A stretch of DNA of 64,000 bases from Myxococcota bacterium (GTDB lineage: Bacteria; Myxococcota_A; UBA9160; UBA6930): assembly GCA_028277885.1 (NCBI GenBank), contig JANQFK010000023.1, positions 62,001 to 126,000 of the forward strand, read 5' to 3'. Position 1 is the stretch's first letter; every line of letters begins with the position of its first letter. Under the pieces are notes generated by a model. The model made no database searches. It worked only from the letters and a program-made list of their open reading frames with translations, and was not told the DNA's origin. Below are positions 37,754 to 46,605 of the stretch, one piece after another. A program made the translations under genes and the position numbers.

Positions 37754-39628
37754 GTGTCCGAGCAGAGCGAGCCCAGGCCCGAGGACGCCGACTCCCTGAC
37801 GCTCCTGCTGGTGGCGGAGGACCCGCTGAGCGCCCGGCGCATCCGCGAGATGCTCGAGCGCCGCGAGGGCGAGGGCTCGCGCTTCTCGATCACCAGCGTG
37901 CCGCGGGTGGAGGACGCCCTCGTGCGCCTCCAGCACGGCGGCTTCGACGTGATGCTCCTCGACCACTCCGTGGACGAGGCCCACGGCCTCGACTCGCTCC
38001 AGCGCGCCCGGGTGGCGGCGCGCGCGGTGCCCGTCGTGGTGCTCACCTACCAGCGCGACGAGGACTTCGCCCTGGAGGCGGTGCGCACCGGCGCCCAGGA
38101 CTACCTCGCCAAGGGCGAGGTCACGCCGGCGCTGCTCGCCCGCACCCTGCTCCACGCCGTGGAGCGCCATCGCATGATGCGCGAGCTCACCCAGGCCCAG
38201 CAGCGCCAGCACTTCCTGGCCAGCCACGACGCCCTCACCAAGCTGCCCAACCGCTACTCCTTCCTCGCGTCGCTGCGCGGGCTGCTCGCCGAGGCCGAGC
38301 GCCGCCGCGAGGAGGTCGCGGTGCTGTTCTTCGACCTCGACGGCTTCAAGCGCATCAACGACAGCCTGGGCCACGCGGCCGGCGACGAGCTGCTCGGCGA
38401 CGTCGCGGGGCGGCTGCGGCGGCTGATCGGCAAGCGCGACCTGGTGGCGCGCCTCGGCGGCGACGAGTTCGTGGCCGCGCTGCCCGCCGTGCGCGACCCC
38501 CAGCGTCCCCTCGAGCTCGCCGAGACCATCCGCGCCGCCATCGAGAAGCCCTACTACCTGAACGGCCTCGAGTGCTGGGTGAGCACCAGCATCGGCATCT
38601 CCCGCCATCCCCGGGACGGGCGCGACGCCGACGCGCTGATCCGCTGCGCCGACGCGGCCATGTACCAGGCCAAGGGGGCGGGCAAGAACCAGATCCGCGA
38701 GTTCGACGAGCAGATGAACGAGAGCGCCCAGGAGCGCTTCGATCTGGTGAACGGCCTGCGCGACGCCATCCACAGCGGCCTGCTCGCGCTGATGTTCCAG
38801 CCCCAGGTCGACATCCAGCGCGAGGAGCTGGTGGCCGCCGAGACCCTGGTGCGCTGGCACCACCCGACCCGCGGCGCCATCTCCCCCACCGAGTTCATCC
38901 CCGTGGCCGAGGAGACCGGGCTGATGGTGCCCCTCGGCGAGTGGGTGCTGCGGACGGCCTGCGCGACGGCGGCGAGCTGGAGGGCGGTGCCCGGCGCCCG
39001 CGTCGCCGTCAACATCTCGGGGCGCCAGCTCGAGCAGCCCGACTTCTCGAGTCGCGTGCAGCGGATCCTCGAGGAGACGGGCCTGCCCCGGGAGCGGCTC
39101 GAGATCGAGCTCACCGAGTCCCTGGCGGCCAGCGACGGCGCGCTGGCCGTGCTCGAGCGCCTGCGGGAGCTGGGCATCCGCACCGCGATCGACGACTTCG
39201 GCACCGGCTACTCGTCCCTCACCCGCCTGCGCCGGCTGCCCGTCGACACCCTCAAGATCGACCGCTCCTTCGTGCACGGCGTGTCGCTGAACGACCCCGA
39301 CGCGGTGATCCTCGAGTCCATGATCCGCATCGCGTCGGGGCTCGGCCTCGAGGTGGTGGCCGAGGGCGTCGAGACCCTCGAGGAGATGGACGCGCTGCGC
39401 GCCCTCGGCTGCACGCTCATGCAGGGCTACCTGTTCAGCAAGCCCCTGCCGAAGATCGACTTCGAGGCCGAGGTGGGGCGCGAGGACGCCGAGTGGCGGA
39501 TGCCCCTCGACCGGCCCGAGGCCTGGCTACCGCTCGGCGAGCGCGCCGCGGAGCCCGAGCCCGGACCCGACGACGAGGGCAACCTGCCCGCCGTCCGCAA
39601 CCTCGGCAGCCGGCCGCGCCACGGCTAG
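37754..39628 (+). CDS. Response-regulator receiver-GGDEF-EAL protein (c-di-GMP turnover)
   Basis: REC with VMLLDHS; LVARLGGDEFVAALP; EAL domain with AETLVRWHHP (ETL in place of EAL) and DDFGTGYSSLTRL; GTG start. Confidence 0.92.
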   Translation: MSEQSEPRPEDADSLTLLLVAEDPLSARRIREMLERREGEGSRFSITSVPRVEDALVRLQHGGFDVMLLDHSVDEAHGLDSLQRARVAARAVPVVVLTYQRDEDFALEAVRTGAQDYLAKGEVTPALLARTLLHAVERHRMMRELTQAQQRQHFLASHDALTKLPNRYSFLASLRGLLAEAERRREEVAVLFFDLDGFKRINDSLGHAAGDELLGDVAGRLRRLIGKRDLVARLGGDEFVAALPAVRDPQRPLELAETIRAAIEKPYYLNGLECWVSTSIGISRHPRDGRDADALIRCADAAMYQAKGAGKNQIREFDEQMNESAQERFDLVNGLRDAIHSGLLALMFQPQVDIQREELVAAETLVRWHHPTRGAISPTEFIPVAEETGLMVPLGEWVLRTACATAASWRAVPGARVAVNISGRQLEQPDFSSRVQRILEETGLPRERLEIELTESLAASDGALAVLERLRELGIRTAIDDFGTGYSSLTRLRRLPVDTLKIDRSFVHGVSLNDPDAVILESMIRIASGLGLEVVAEGVETLEEMDALRALGCTLMQGYLFSKPLPKIDFEAEVGREDAEWRMPLDRPEAWLPLGERAAEPEPGPDDEGNLPAVRNLGSRPRHG

Positions 39629-39692
39629 GAGGCCGACCCAGGATGGTCGGCTCCCGCCGCAAAGCGAGCCCGAAGGGCTCGCTCAGCCAGGC
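39629..39692 (+). repeat. Dispersed double-hairpin repeat, copy D
   Basis: Starts right after TAG stop 39626-39628: GAGGCCGACCCAGGATGGTCGGCTCCCGCCGCAAAGCGAGCCCGAAGGGCTCGCTCAGCCAGGC. Confidence 0.85.
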
Positions 39693-39719
39693 GTGACGGC
39701 CGGGAGACACGGCCGCGAG

Positions 39720-40535
39720 TCACGACCTGGAGTCGGGCCGGGAGGCCGGGTCCTCCTTCTCGTCCTCGTCGGCCTCGGTCAGCAGGTCGACGGTGGGCAG
39801 CGGCGCGCCCTCGAAGCGCGCCGGGTCGAGCCAGCTGCGCAGCCGGTAGCCGAGGATCAGCACGATCATGCGCAGGCCGAGCCGGGCCGCGACCCACTTG
39901 TTGCCCGTCACCGAGGAGGCGCCGACCCGCTCGGTGTAGTTCACGGGCACCTGGATGATCTTCATCCCCTTGAGGATGCTCAGCACCATCATCTCGGGGC
40001 CGAAGAACGAGCCGTCCACGGTGAAGTGGGGCTGGAGCCGCTCGAGGGCGTCGCGGCGCACGCAGCGCAGGGTGCAGCCGACGTCGGTGAGCGCCGTGGT
40101 GTTGAAGAGCCCCTCCATCAGCTTGGCGACGGCGTAGTTGCCCCACTTGAGGAACAGCCCCATGTTGGCGCCCTGCCAGATCAGCTCCTTCATGGTGCGG
40201 GTGCCGTAGACGACCTCGAAGTCCTCCGCGTAGGCGAGGAGCTTGCGCACGTCCCGGCCCCGGAAGGTGCCGTCGGGCTCCGAGACCAGGATCAGGTCGC
40301 CCGAGGCCTCCCGGAAGCCGCGTCGGATGGCGGCGCCGTAGCCCTGGCGCGGCTCGTGGATCTCCCGGGCGCTGGTGAGGGCCACCTCCTCGCTGGTCCC
40401 GGGAGCCGCGTTGTTGTTCACCACGAGGATCTCGTCCACCACGCCGGTGGCCTCGAACTCCTCGATGCTCGCGCGGATCGAGTCGCGCTCGGCGTAGGTC
40501 GGCAGCACCACGGAGACGCTCCGTCCGCACCACAT
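39720..40535 (-). CDS. Family 2 glycosyltransferase
   Basis: VSVVLPTYAERDSIRASIEEF, DEILVVNNNA, LILVSEPDGTFRGRDV. Confidence 0.88.
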   Translation of the reverse strand: MWCGRSVSVVLPTYAERDSIRASIEEFEATGVVDEILVVNNNAAPGTSEEVALTSAREIHEPRQGYGAAIRRGFREASGDLILVSEPDGTFRGRDVRKLLAYAEDFEVVYGTRTMKELIWQGANMGLFLKWGNYAVAKLMEGLFNTTALTDVGCTLRCVRRDALERLQPHFTVDGSFFGPEMMVLSILKGMKIIQVPVNYTERVGASSVTGNKWVAARLGLRMIVLILGYRLRSWLDPARFEGAPLPTVDLLTEADEDEKEDPASRPDSRS

Positions 40536-40537
40536 GC

Positions 40538-41173
40538 CTAGGCGCGCTCCGCCACGACGTACATCTGGGCCGCCAGGGGGCGCAGCGGCGACGCCAGGTA
40601 GAGCCGGATCAGGATCGGCCGCTTGGGCAGGCGGCTCCTCATCGAGAACGGCAGCAGACCCGGCACCACGCGCCGCACGGGCAGGCCGTGGGCCGCCAGC
40701 CGCGGGCCCACGTTGCGGTCGTCGAAGATCGTCTTGTGGGTCGGATCGTCGAAGTAGTGCTCGGCGCACAGCCGGTGGTTGGGCTGGATCAGCACCAGCC
40801 GGCCCCCGGGCGCCAGGACGTCCCGCACGCGGGGCAGCAGCCTCGCCAGCTCCGCCTCGTCGAGGTGCTCGAGGAAGTTGCTCGCGAAGACGAGGTCCAC
40901 GCTGCCGGGCTCGAGGCCCGGAAGCTCCACCGCGTCGGCGAGCCGGAACTCCACCTCCGGGCCCGCGTGGACCGCCATCTCGGGGTTCAGGTCGTAGGCG
41001 ATGCGGCGCTCGGCGGGGAAGGCGTTGGCGAAGTCGCAGTAGCCCGCGCCCAGCTCGACCAGGGTCCCCACCGGCGGGACGTCCCGGGCCACGTAGCGCG
41101 CGATCTCCCGCCAGACGCCGCGGCGGGCCTCGAGCACGGGGTAGGCGCCCACGTAGGGGTTGGCGGCGCTCAC
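40538..41173 (-). CDS. Class I SAM-dependent methyltransferase
   Basis: GTLVELGAGYCDFANAFP, VDLVFASNFLEHLDEAELARLLPRVRDVLAPGGRLVLIQPN; GTG start overlapping upstream stop. Confidence 0.85.
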   Translation of the reverse strand: MSAANPYVGAYPVLEARRGVWREIARYVARDVPPVGTLVELGAGYCDFANAFPAERRIAYDLNPEMAVHAGPEVEFRLADAVELPGLEPGSVDLVFASNFLEHLDEAELARLLPRVRDVLAPGGRLVLIQPNHRLCAEHYFDDPTHKTIFDDRNVGPRLAAHGLPVRRVVPGLLPFSMRSRLPKRPILIRLYLASPLRPLAAQMYVVAERA

Positions 41174-43014
41174 GGGGCGAGGCTCCGGCGCAGGGCCCGG
41201 ATGTCCTCGGCCAGGTACGGGAAGCGCGCCTCGTCGTAGTTGGCGGCCAGCAGGGTCCGGCTCTCGGCCGCGAGCCGCGGGTCGTTCTGGGCGAAGCGCG
41301 TGAAGGCGACGAAGTAGCCGAAGGAGCGCCGCACGAGGGCCTCGCGCTGGGCGGCCTCGGCGCCGGCGGCGAGGTCGAAGTAGCGCCCGGCGAGCTTCAT
41401 CGCGTTGGCGCGGTCCGGGGCCAGCGCGTAGGCGCGCTCGAAGTGGGCCAGCTGCTCCGCGACCGGCGCGGCCTCGAGCACCGCGATGCGGCCGAGCAGC
41501 TGGTGGAGCCGCGAGAGGTGGAGCTGGTCCGGCACCCGGTAGCGGCTCGGCTGCCGGCCCATGGCGCGCTCGCGCTCGAGACCGCGGGCGATCTGCGCGC
41601 GGGCGCGGTCCAGCCACTCGGCCCGGCGCGCCGGGTCGGGCTCCGCCTCGGCGCGCCGCACGTGGATCTTGGCCAGGGCCTGGAGGGAGAGCAGGGAGGG
41701 GGCGTCGAGGCTCGCCTCGTGGGTCCACAGCGTCTCGTTGTTCCGCCACACGCCGAGCTGGCGCCAGGTCTGGACCGCCGAGGCCGTCGCGAAGAGCAGC
41801 GCCAGGGCCACCACGCCGAAGGAGACGAGCGGCGCGCCCTGCGCCCGGGCCCGCAGCTCGAGGCCGAGCTGGGTCGCCAGGGCGAGCAGTCCGAAGCAGG
41901 CGAGGTAGAGGTAGCGGTCCGCGCTCCAGAACCCCACGTAGGCGAAGCCCAGGTAGGGGACGAGCAGCACGCCGAAGGCGAGGGCGTGGAAGGCGAGGTC
42001 GCGGCGCCGCCAGAGCAGGATGGCGAGGACGCCGGCAGCGAGCAGCGCGATCGCGGCCGCGGCGGCCTGCTCGACGGGGCTGAGCGGGATCTCGACGTGG
42101 GGCCAGCGGTAGAACATCGAGAGCTGGCTCGGCCAGACCAGGTGCTTCACGTACAGCCCGAGCAGCAGCGGGGCGAAGCGCGCCATGGTGGCGAGATGGC
42201 CGGGATCGAGCCCGTCGGGCCCGCGCCAGCCGATCACCCCGTAGTCGCGCACGATGCCCTGGTACCAGAGGAAGATGCCGACGGAGAGCGCGGCGTGGGG
42301 CGCGAGCCGGGGCAGGGCCGCCGCGAGCGACTCCCGCCAGCGGAAGGGCGCGTCGGGGGCGCGGCTCCCGTCGAGGTAGGGCTGGAAGACGCGGTGCAGC
42401 CCGAGCAGCACGCAGAGCACGACGGCGCTGATCTTCGAGAGCAGGGCGAGGAGCGTCAGGAGCAGCGTGGTGGCCCACAGCAGGCGTCGCGTGCGGGGCT
42501 CGGGGGAGGCCAGCTCGAGGGTCTGGGCGACGAGCGCCAGCAGCATCCACGTGGTGGAGAGCAGGTCCTTGCGTCCCATCACCCAGCCCACCGGCTCGGC
42601 GTGGACCGGCACCACCACGAACAGGCCGGCCACGATGCCGGCGAAGGCGAGGCGCCGGGTGGCGAGGGCCAGGAAGGCGAAGAGCAGGGCGGCGTTCAGC
42701 CCGTTCAGGAGGACGTTCCCGAGGTGGTAGCCGAGGGGGTTGGCGTGGCCGAAGAGGCGGGCGTCGAGGGCCCAGCTCACGTCGCGCACGAGCAGCGGCT
42801 CCTCGCGCGGGAAGTGCTCCACGAAGATCTGGCCGAGGCTGCTCGTGAAGGAGCGCTCGTCGTAGAGGTTCGGGTGGGCGAGCAGCACCGTGGTGTCGTC
42901 GAAGTTCACGAAGTCGAAGCCGACGGCCCGGCCGTAGAGGGCAAGGCTGGCCAGGAACAGCACGAGCCCGGCGAGCAGGAGCCGCCGGGGCGTCACGGGC
43001 TGGCTGTCGGGCAC
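41170..43014 (-). CDS. Polytopic glycosyltransferase/TMTC-like protein with C-terminal helical repeats
   Basis: LYGRAVGFDFVNFDDTTVLLAHPNL with acidic loop after TM1, LGYHLGNVLLNGLNAAL, MGRKDLLSTTWML as in DUF1736/TMTC and PMT-related proteins; C-terminal helical repeat. Confidence 0.65.
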   Translation of the reverse strand: MPDSQPVTPRRLLLAGLVLFLASLALYGRAVGFDFVNFDDTTVLLAHPNLYDERSFTSSLGQIFVEHFPREEPLLVRDVSWALDARLFGHANPLGYHLGNVLLNGLNAALLFAFLALATRRLAFAGIVAGLFVVVPVHAEPVGWVMGRKDLLSTTWMLLALVAQTLELASPEPRTRRLLWATTLLLTLLALLSKISAVVLCVLLGLHRVFQPYLDGSRAPDAPFRWRESLAAALPRLAPHAALSVGIFLWYQGIVRDYGVIGWRGPDGLDPGHLATMARFAPLLLGLYVKHLVWPSQLSMFYRWPHVEIPLSPVEQAAAAAIALLAAGVLAILLWRRRDLAFHALAFGVLLVPYLGFAYVGFWSADRYLYLACFGLLALATQLGLELRARAQGAPLVSFGVVALALLFATASAVQTWRQLGVWRNNETLWTHEASLDAPSLLSLQALAKIHVRRAEAEPDPARRAEWLDRARAQIARGLERERAMGRQPSRYRVPDQLHLSRLHQLLGRIAVLEAAPVAEQLAHFERAYALAPDRANAMKLAGRYFDLAAGAEAAQREALVRRSFGYFVAFTRFAQNDPRLAAESRTLLAANYDEARFPYLAEDIRALRRSLAP

Positions 43015-43145
43015 GGGGCTCCCCTCCCACCGACTCCAGGCACGGTCCGCCGGCAGCAGGGACGGCGGGCCCACGTCTGGCATCGGCCGGTGGGGGTCGG
43101 GGCTGAAGCCCCTCGGGCGCCGGCTCCGAGGGGCGGGCGGGGCCC

Positions 43146-43967
43146 CTAGATGCCCTCGCCGAGGTTCGGGGTCGGGCCCTGGCGCAGCTCGAGCCGGGGC
43201 TCGCCGATGGTGACCCGGGTGTAGGGCGGCACGGACTCCGAGAGCCACACGTTGCCGCCGATCACCGCGCCGGTCCCGATCACCGTCTCGCCGCCCAGGA
43301 TGGTGGCGTTCGGGTAGATGGTGACGTCGCTCTCGATGGTGGGATGGCGCTTGCTGCCCACGTCGGCGCGGCCGCGCTTGTTCGAGAAGGCCGCGAGGGT
43401 GACGCCGTGATAGAGCTTCACGCGATCGCCGATCACGCAGGTCTCGCCGATCACGACGCCCGTGCCGTGGTCCACGAAGAAGTGCGTGCCGATGCGGGCG
43501 CCGGGGTGGATGTCGATCCCGGTGGCGCTGTGGGCCTCCTCGGTCATGATGCGCGCCACCACGCCCTCGCCCACCTGGTAGAACGCGTGGGCGATGCGGT
43601 AGGTCGAGACCGCGCGGATCGAGGGGTAGGCGGCGATCACCTCGCCGTAGCTGATGGCCGAGGGGTCCCGCTCGAAGGCCGCCGCCACGTCCGTGGCCAC
43701 CAGGCGCCGGATGTCCGGGAGGCGCTCCATGAGCGCGGTGGCCTTCTCGCCGCCGACCAGCGCCGCCACGATCCCGTGCACCACCCGCAGGTCGCTCTCG
43801 AGCTGCTCGGTGGGGGTGTGGTCGGTCACCAGCGCGCGCAGGGCCCCCAGCGCATCGCCCACCCGCCGCGTGTAGGGCAGCACCTCGGTGCCGGCCTCGG
43901 TCACGGGATCGGTCTCGCTGCGGATCTTGCGCAGGGCCTCGGCGACGTTCTCGATGCCGTCCGCCAT
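43146..43967 (-). CDS. cysE: Serine O-acetyltransferase
   Basis: Left-handed beta helix; HSATGIDIHPGARIGTHFFVDHGTGVVIGETCVIGDRVKLYHGVTL. Confidence 0.9.
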   Translation of the reverse strand: MADGIENVAEALRKIRSETDPVTEAGTEVLPYTRRVGDALGALRALVTDHTPTEQLESDLRVVHGIVAALVGGEKATALMERLPDIRRLVATDVAAAFERDPSAISYGEVIAAYPSIRAVSTYRIAHAFYQVGEGVVARIMTEEAHSATGIDIHPGARIGTHFFVDHGTGVVIGETCVIGDRVKLYHGVTLAAFSNKRGRADVGSKRHPTIESDVTIYPNATILGGETVIGTGAVIGGNVWLSESVPPYTRVTIGEPRLELRQGPTPNLGEGI

Positions 43968-44140
43968 CGGGTCCTCCTCGGGCCGCCGACAGTCTAGCGC
44001 CGGCCCCGCGGCGGCCCGCGGGGGGCGAGGGCCGGGCAGGGGCCCGGGGTGAGCCCCGTCACCGCGCGCGGGGCGGCGCCGGGCGATACCCCGGACCGAC
44101 GGCGCCGGCGCCTGCGCGCGCCCCGCCGAGGAGAGGACCC

Positions 44141-44812
44141 ATGACGAACCCCCGCTCCCGATGGCTCCGCCGGCTCGCTCCCGGGCTGGCCTTCGCGCTG
44201 GCCGCGACCCTCGCCTCCGCAGAGGAGGTGGACGTCGAGTCGCCCGGGGCCGGCGCCGCCCCCGCCAAGGCCGCGCCCCTGCCCGAGGTCGGGGTGCAGC
44301 CGGCTGCCCAGCCCGCAGCCCAGCCTGCAGCCCGGATGGACTCCGCCGCCCCGGCGACCGAGGGCCGCGCCGAGCCGGCTCGGCCGGCCGCGAGCGCCAC
44401 CCCTGCGAAGCCTCCGAGGCCGGAGGGCAGCGTGTCGCGCGCCGCCTTCGCCACCTCGATCCACGAGCGCGAGCCCGTCGGCGAGGTCACCCACCTGACC
44501 GAGGACACCGAGCGCGTCTTCTTCTTCAGCGAGCTGATCGGCCTCACCGGGCGCACCGTCGTCCATCGCTGGGAGCACCAGGGCGAGCTCATGGCCGAGG
44601 TTCCCTTCGAGGTGGGCGGGCCCCGCTGGCGCGTGCACTCGAGCAAGCGGCTGCTGCCGGGCTGGACCGGCGCCTGGACCGTCTCGGTGGTCGACGAGGC
44701 GGGCGAGGTGCTCCACACCCGCTCGCTCGTCTACGACCCGGTGGTGTTGACCGGCTCCACCGAGGCCGCGCCCGAGGAGAGCGAGCTTCCCCCCGCCTCG
44801 CTGCTGGAGTAG
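44141..44812 (+). CDS. DUF2914-like secreted protein
   Basis: Signal peptide, AQPAAQPAAQPAA linker, FFSELIGLTGRTVVHRWEHQGELMAEVPFEVGGPRWRVHSSKRLLPGWTGAWTVSVVD. Confidence 0.7.
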   Translation: MTNPRSRWLRRLAPGLAFALAATLASAEEVDVESPGAGAAPAKAAPLPEVGVQPAAQPAAQPAARMDSAAPATEGRAEPARPAASATPAKPPRPEGSVSRAAFATSIHEREPVGEVTHLTEDTERVFFFSELIGLTGRTVVHRWEHQGELMAEVPFEVGGPRWRVHSSKRLLPGWTGAWTVSVVDEAGEVLHTRSLVYDPVVLTGSTEAAPEESELPPASLLE

Positions 44813-44873
44813 GCGCGGCCCCAGCCGACGGCGGCTCTCCGGGGCCGCCCGCCGGAGGGCGCCCGGCCGCACT

Positions 44874-45872
44874 ATGCTAGGCGGCGTGGCGGAGCACGAC
44901 GGCCGGATCTTCGAGCGGGCCGCCGAGGCGATCGGCGCGCTGCCCTGCGAGGCCGTGCTGCCGGGGGACCGGCCCCTGGAGAGCACGACGCCCGACGCGG
45001 ACCTGCGCACCGCCGCCAACCTGCTGTGGTGGCGCAAGGTCGGCGCGCTTCCGGTGCTCGAGGACGGCCGCCTCGTCGGCTGCTTCGCCGAGGAGGATCT
45101 GCTGCGCGCGCTGGCCCAGCGGCTCGCGGGCGGCGACGCCGCGGCCTCGGCGGACGGTCGCCTGGGCGTCTGGGACGCCGTCCTCGCCAAGACCACGGTG
45201 CGCGAGGCCATGACGCCCGTCGAGCGGCTGCCGGTCGCGGAGCCCGGCGCGACCCTGCTCGGCGCGCTGCGCGAGTCCGTCGCCGACGACGGCTCCCACG
45301 GCCGCTACCTGTTCCTGGTGGACGAGAGCGAGGGCCAGCGGGTCCGGCTCGCCTCCTTCCGCGACGTGGCGCGGACCCTCACCACGCTCTACGACGGCCA
45401 GGGCTCCCTGGGCGCGCTCGGCGGCGACGCGGCGGACCGGGCGCGCCATGCGACCCAGGGCGTGCTGGGCCTGCCCATCGGCTCGGTGCGGCGCAGCAAG
45501 GCCTTCGGCCACGAGCCGCGGGTCGTGGCCTCCACCCTCAACGTGGCCGAGGCGATCCAGGCGATGTGGAGCGGGGGGCGCGGCTACGTGATCGTGACGA
45601 CGCCCGAGGGCGAGCCCATGGGCATCTTCACGCGGCGCGACGTGCTGCGCGCCTGCGTGCCGCGCTACGCCGACCTGGCCGCGCTGCCCCTGGCGGGCGC
45701 CATGAGCCGGCGCGTTCGCACCGTCACCGAGACCGTCACCCTGTGCGGCCTGTTCAAGCTGATGGCGCTCGAGTCCTGTCGCCACATGCCGCTGGTCGAC
45801 GACTGGGACCGGGTCCAGTCCGTGATCTCCATGTGGGAGACCGTCTCGCTGCTGGTGGGTGAGGCTCCCTAG
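44874..45872 (+). CDS. CBS-domain protein (multiple CBS motifs)
   Basis: WWRKVGALPVLEDGRLVGCFAEEDLLRAL; GYVIVTTPEGEPMGIFTRRDVL; ESCRHMPLVDDWDRVQSVISMW. Confidence 0.8.
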   Translation: MLGGVAEHDGRIFERAAEAIGALPCEAVLPGDRPLESTTPDADLRTAANLLWWRKVGALPVLEDGRLVGCFAEEDLLRALAQRLAGGDAAASADGRLGVWDAVLAKTTVREAMTPVERLPVAEPGATLLGALRESVADDGSHGRYLFLVDESEGQRVRLASFRDVARTLTTLYDGQGSLGALGGDAADRARHATQGVLGLPIGSVRRSKAFGHEPRVVASTLNVAEAIQAMWSGGRGYVIVTTPEGEPMGIFTRRDVLRACVPRYADLAALPLAGAMSRRVRTVTETVTLCGLFKLMALESCRHMPLVDDWDRVQSVISMWETVSLLVGEAP

Positions 45873-46453
45873 GGCAGCTCCCCGGGGTAGGCCGGCTCCG
45901 CCAGGGCGCGCATGTACGCCACCACGGCCCAGATCTCGTCCTCGGAGAGCACCGAGCCCCAGGCCGTCATCAGCGGCGACTTGCCCACCGCCATGCCGCC
46001 CTCGTCCACCACCTTGTAGAGGTGGTCGTTGGAGAGCGCGTTCATGTAGCCGCCGTCGGTGTGGTCGGCGGGCTTCGGGTTCATGCCCGCGGCCGCCGGG
46101 CCGTCGCCGGCGCCGGCGGCGCCGTGGCAGCTGGCGCAGTAGCTCGCATAGAGCGGCTCGCCGGTCGCCGCGTCCCGGCTCGCGGCCGGCGCCGTCTGGG
46201 CGGCCGGGCTCGCCGTCGCGGCGGCGGGCACGGCCGCTGCCGGGGCCGCGGCGGGGGCGACGGCCGGCACGGCGGGCGCCTCGACGACCCGCCCCGGGAT
46301 CTCGCCGTTCGCCGCGCGGCGGATCCGCTCCTCGACGCCGTCGTCGGGAAGGATCCGACTCTTCACCATCGCGTCGTCGGAGACGTTGCAGCCCAGGGCC
46401 GGCGCCAGTCCGAGGACCCCGGCCAGGGCGGCGACCACGATTCGCAGCTTCAT
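45869..46453 (-). CDS. c-type cytochrome lipoprotein
   Basis: Lipobox LAPALGC, YASYCASCHGAAGAGDGPAAAGMNPKPADH heme motif, distal Met segment. Confidence 0.85.
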   Translation of the reverse strand: MKLRIVVAALAGVLGLAPALGCNVSDDAMVKSRILPDDGVEERIRRAANGEIPGRVVEAPAVPAVAPAAAPAAAVPAAATASPAAQTAPAASRDAATGEPLYASYCASCHGAAGAGDGPAAAGMNPKPADHTDGGYMNALSNDHLYKVVDEGGMAVGKSPLMTAWGSVLSEDEIWAVVAYMRALAEPAYPGELP

Positions 46454-46605
46454 CGGAACGAGACCTCCTCACCCCCGGGCGGACCCCACCGCCCGACGCG
46501 GTCGGAGGGATACCTGTTGAACGGCGGGGCGGCAACGTCCCACGTCTGAGGCCGCGCCTCAGAGGCTCGACCGCAACCATATGAAAAATATGGGGAAAGA
46601 CGGAC

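Noticed and set aside
43080-43145. Hairpin-like GGGGCTTCAGCCCC downstream of the serine acetyltransferase stop, considered as a sixth repeat copy
   Set aside because: Similar position but does not share the consensus arms; more likely an independent terminator-like hairpin.
44290-44340. Short near-tandem repeat encoding AQPAAQPAAQPAA
   Set aside because: Ordinary linker after a signal peptide; few units, no sign of a variable-number locus.
37577-44852. Shared word GCTCTCCGGGGCCGCCCG at ~37578 and ~44835
   Set aside because: Short GC-rich word, no flanking similarity or hairpin; likely chance in this composition.
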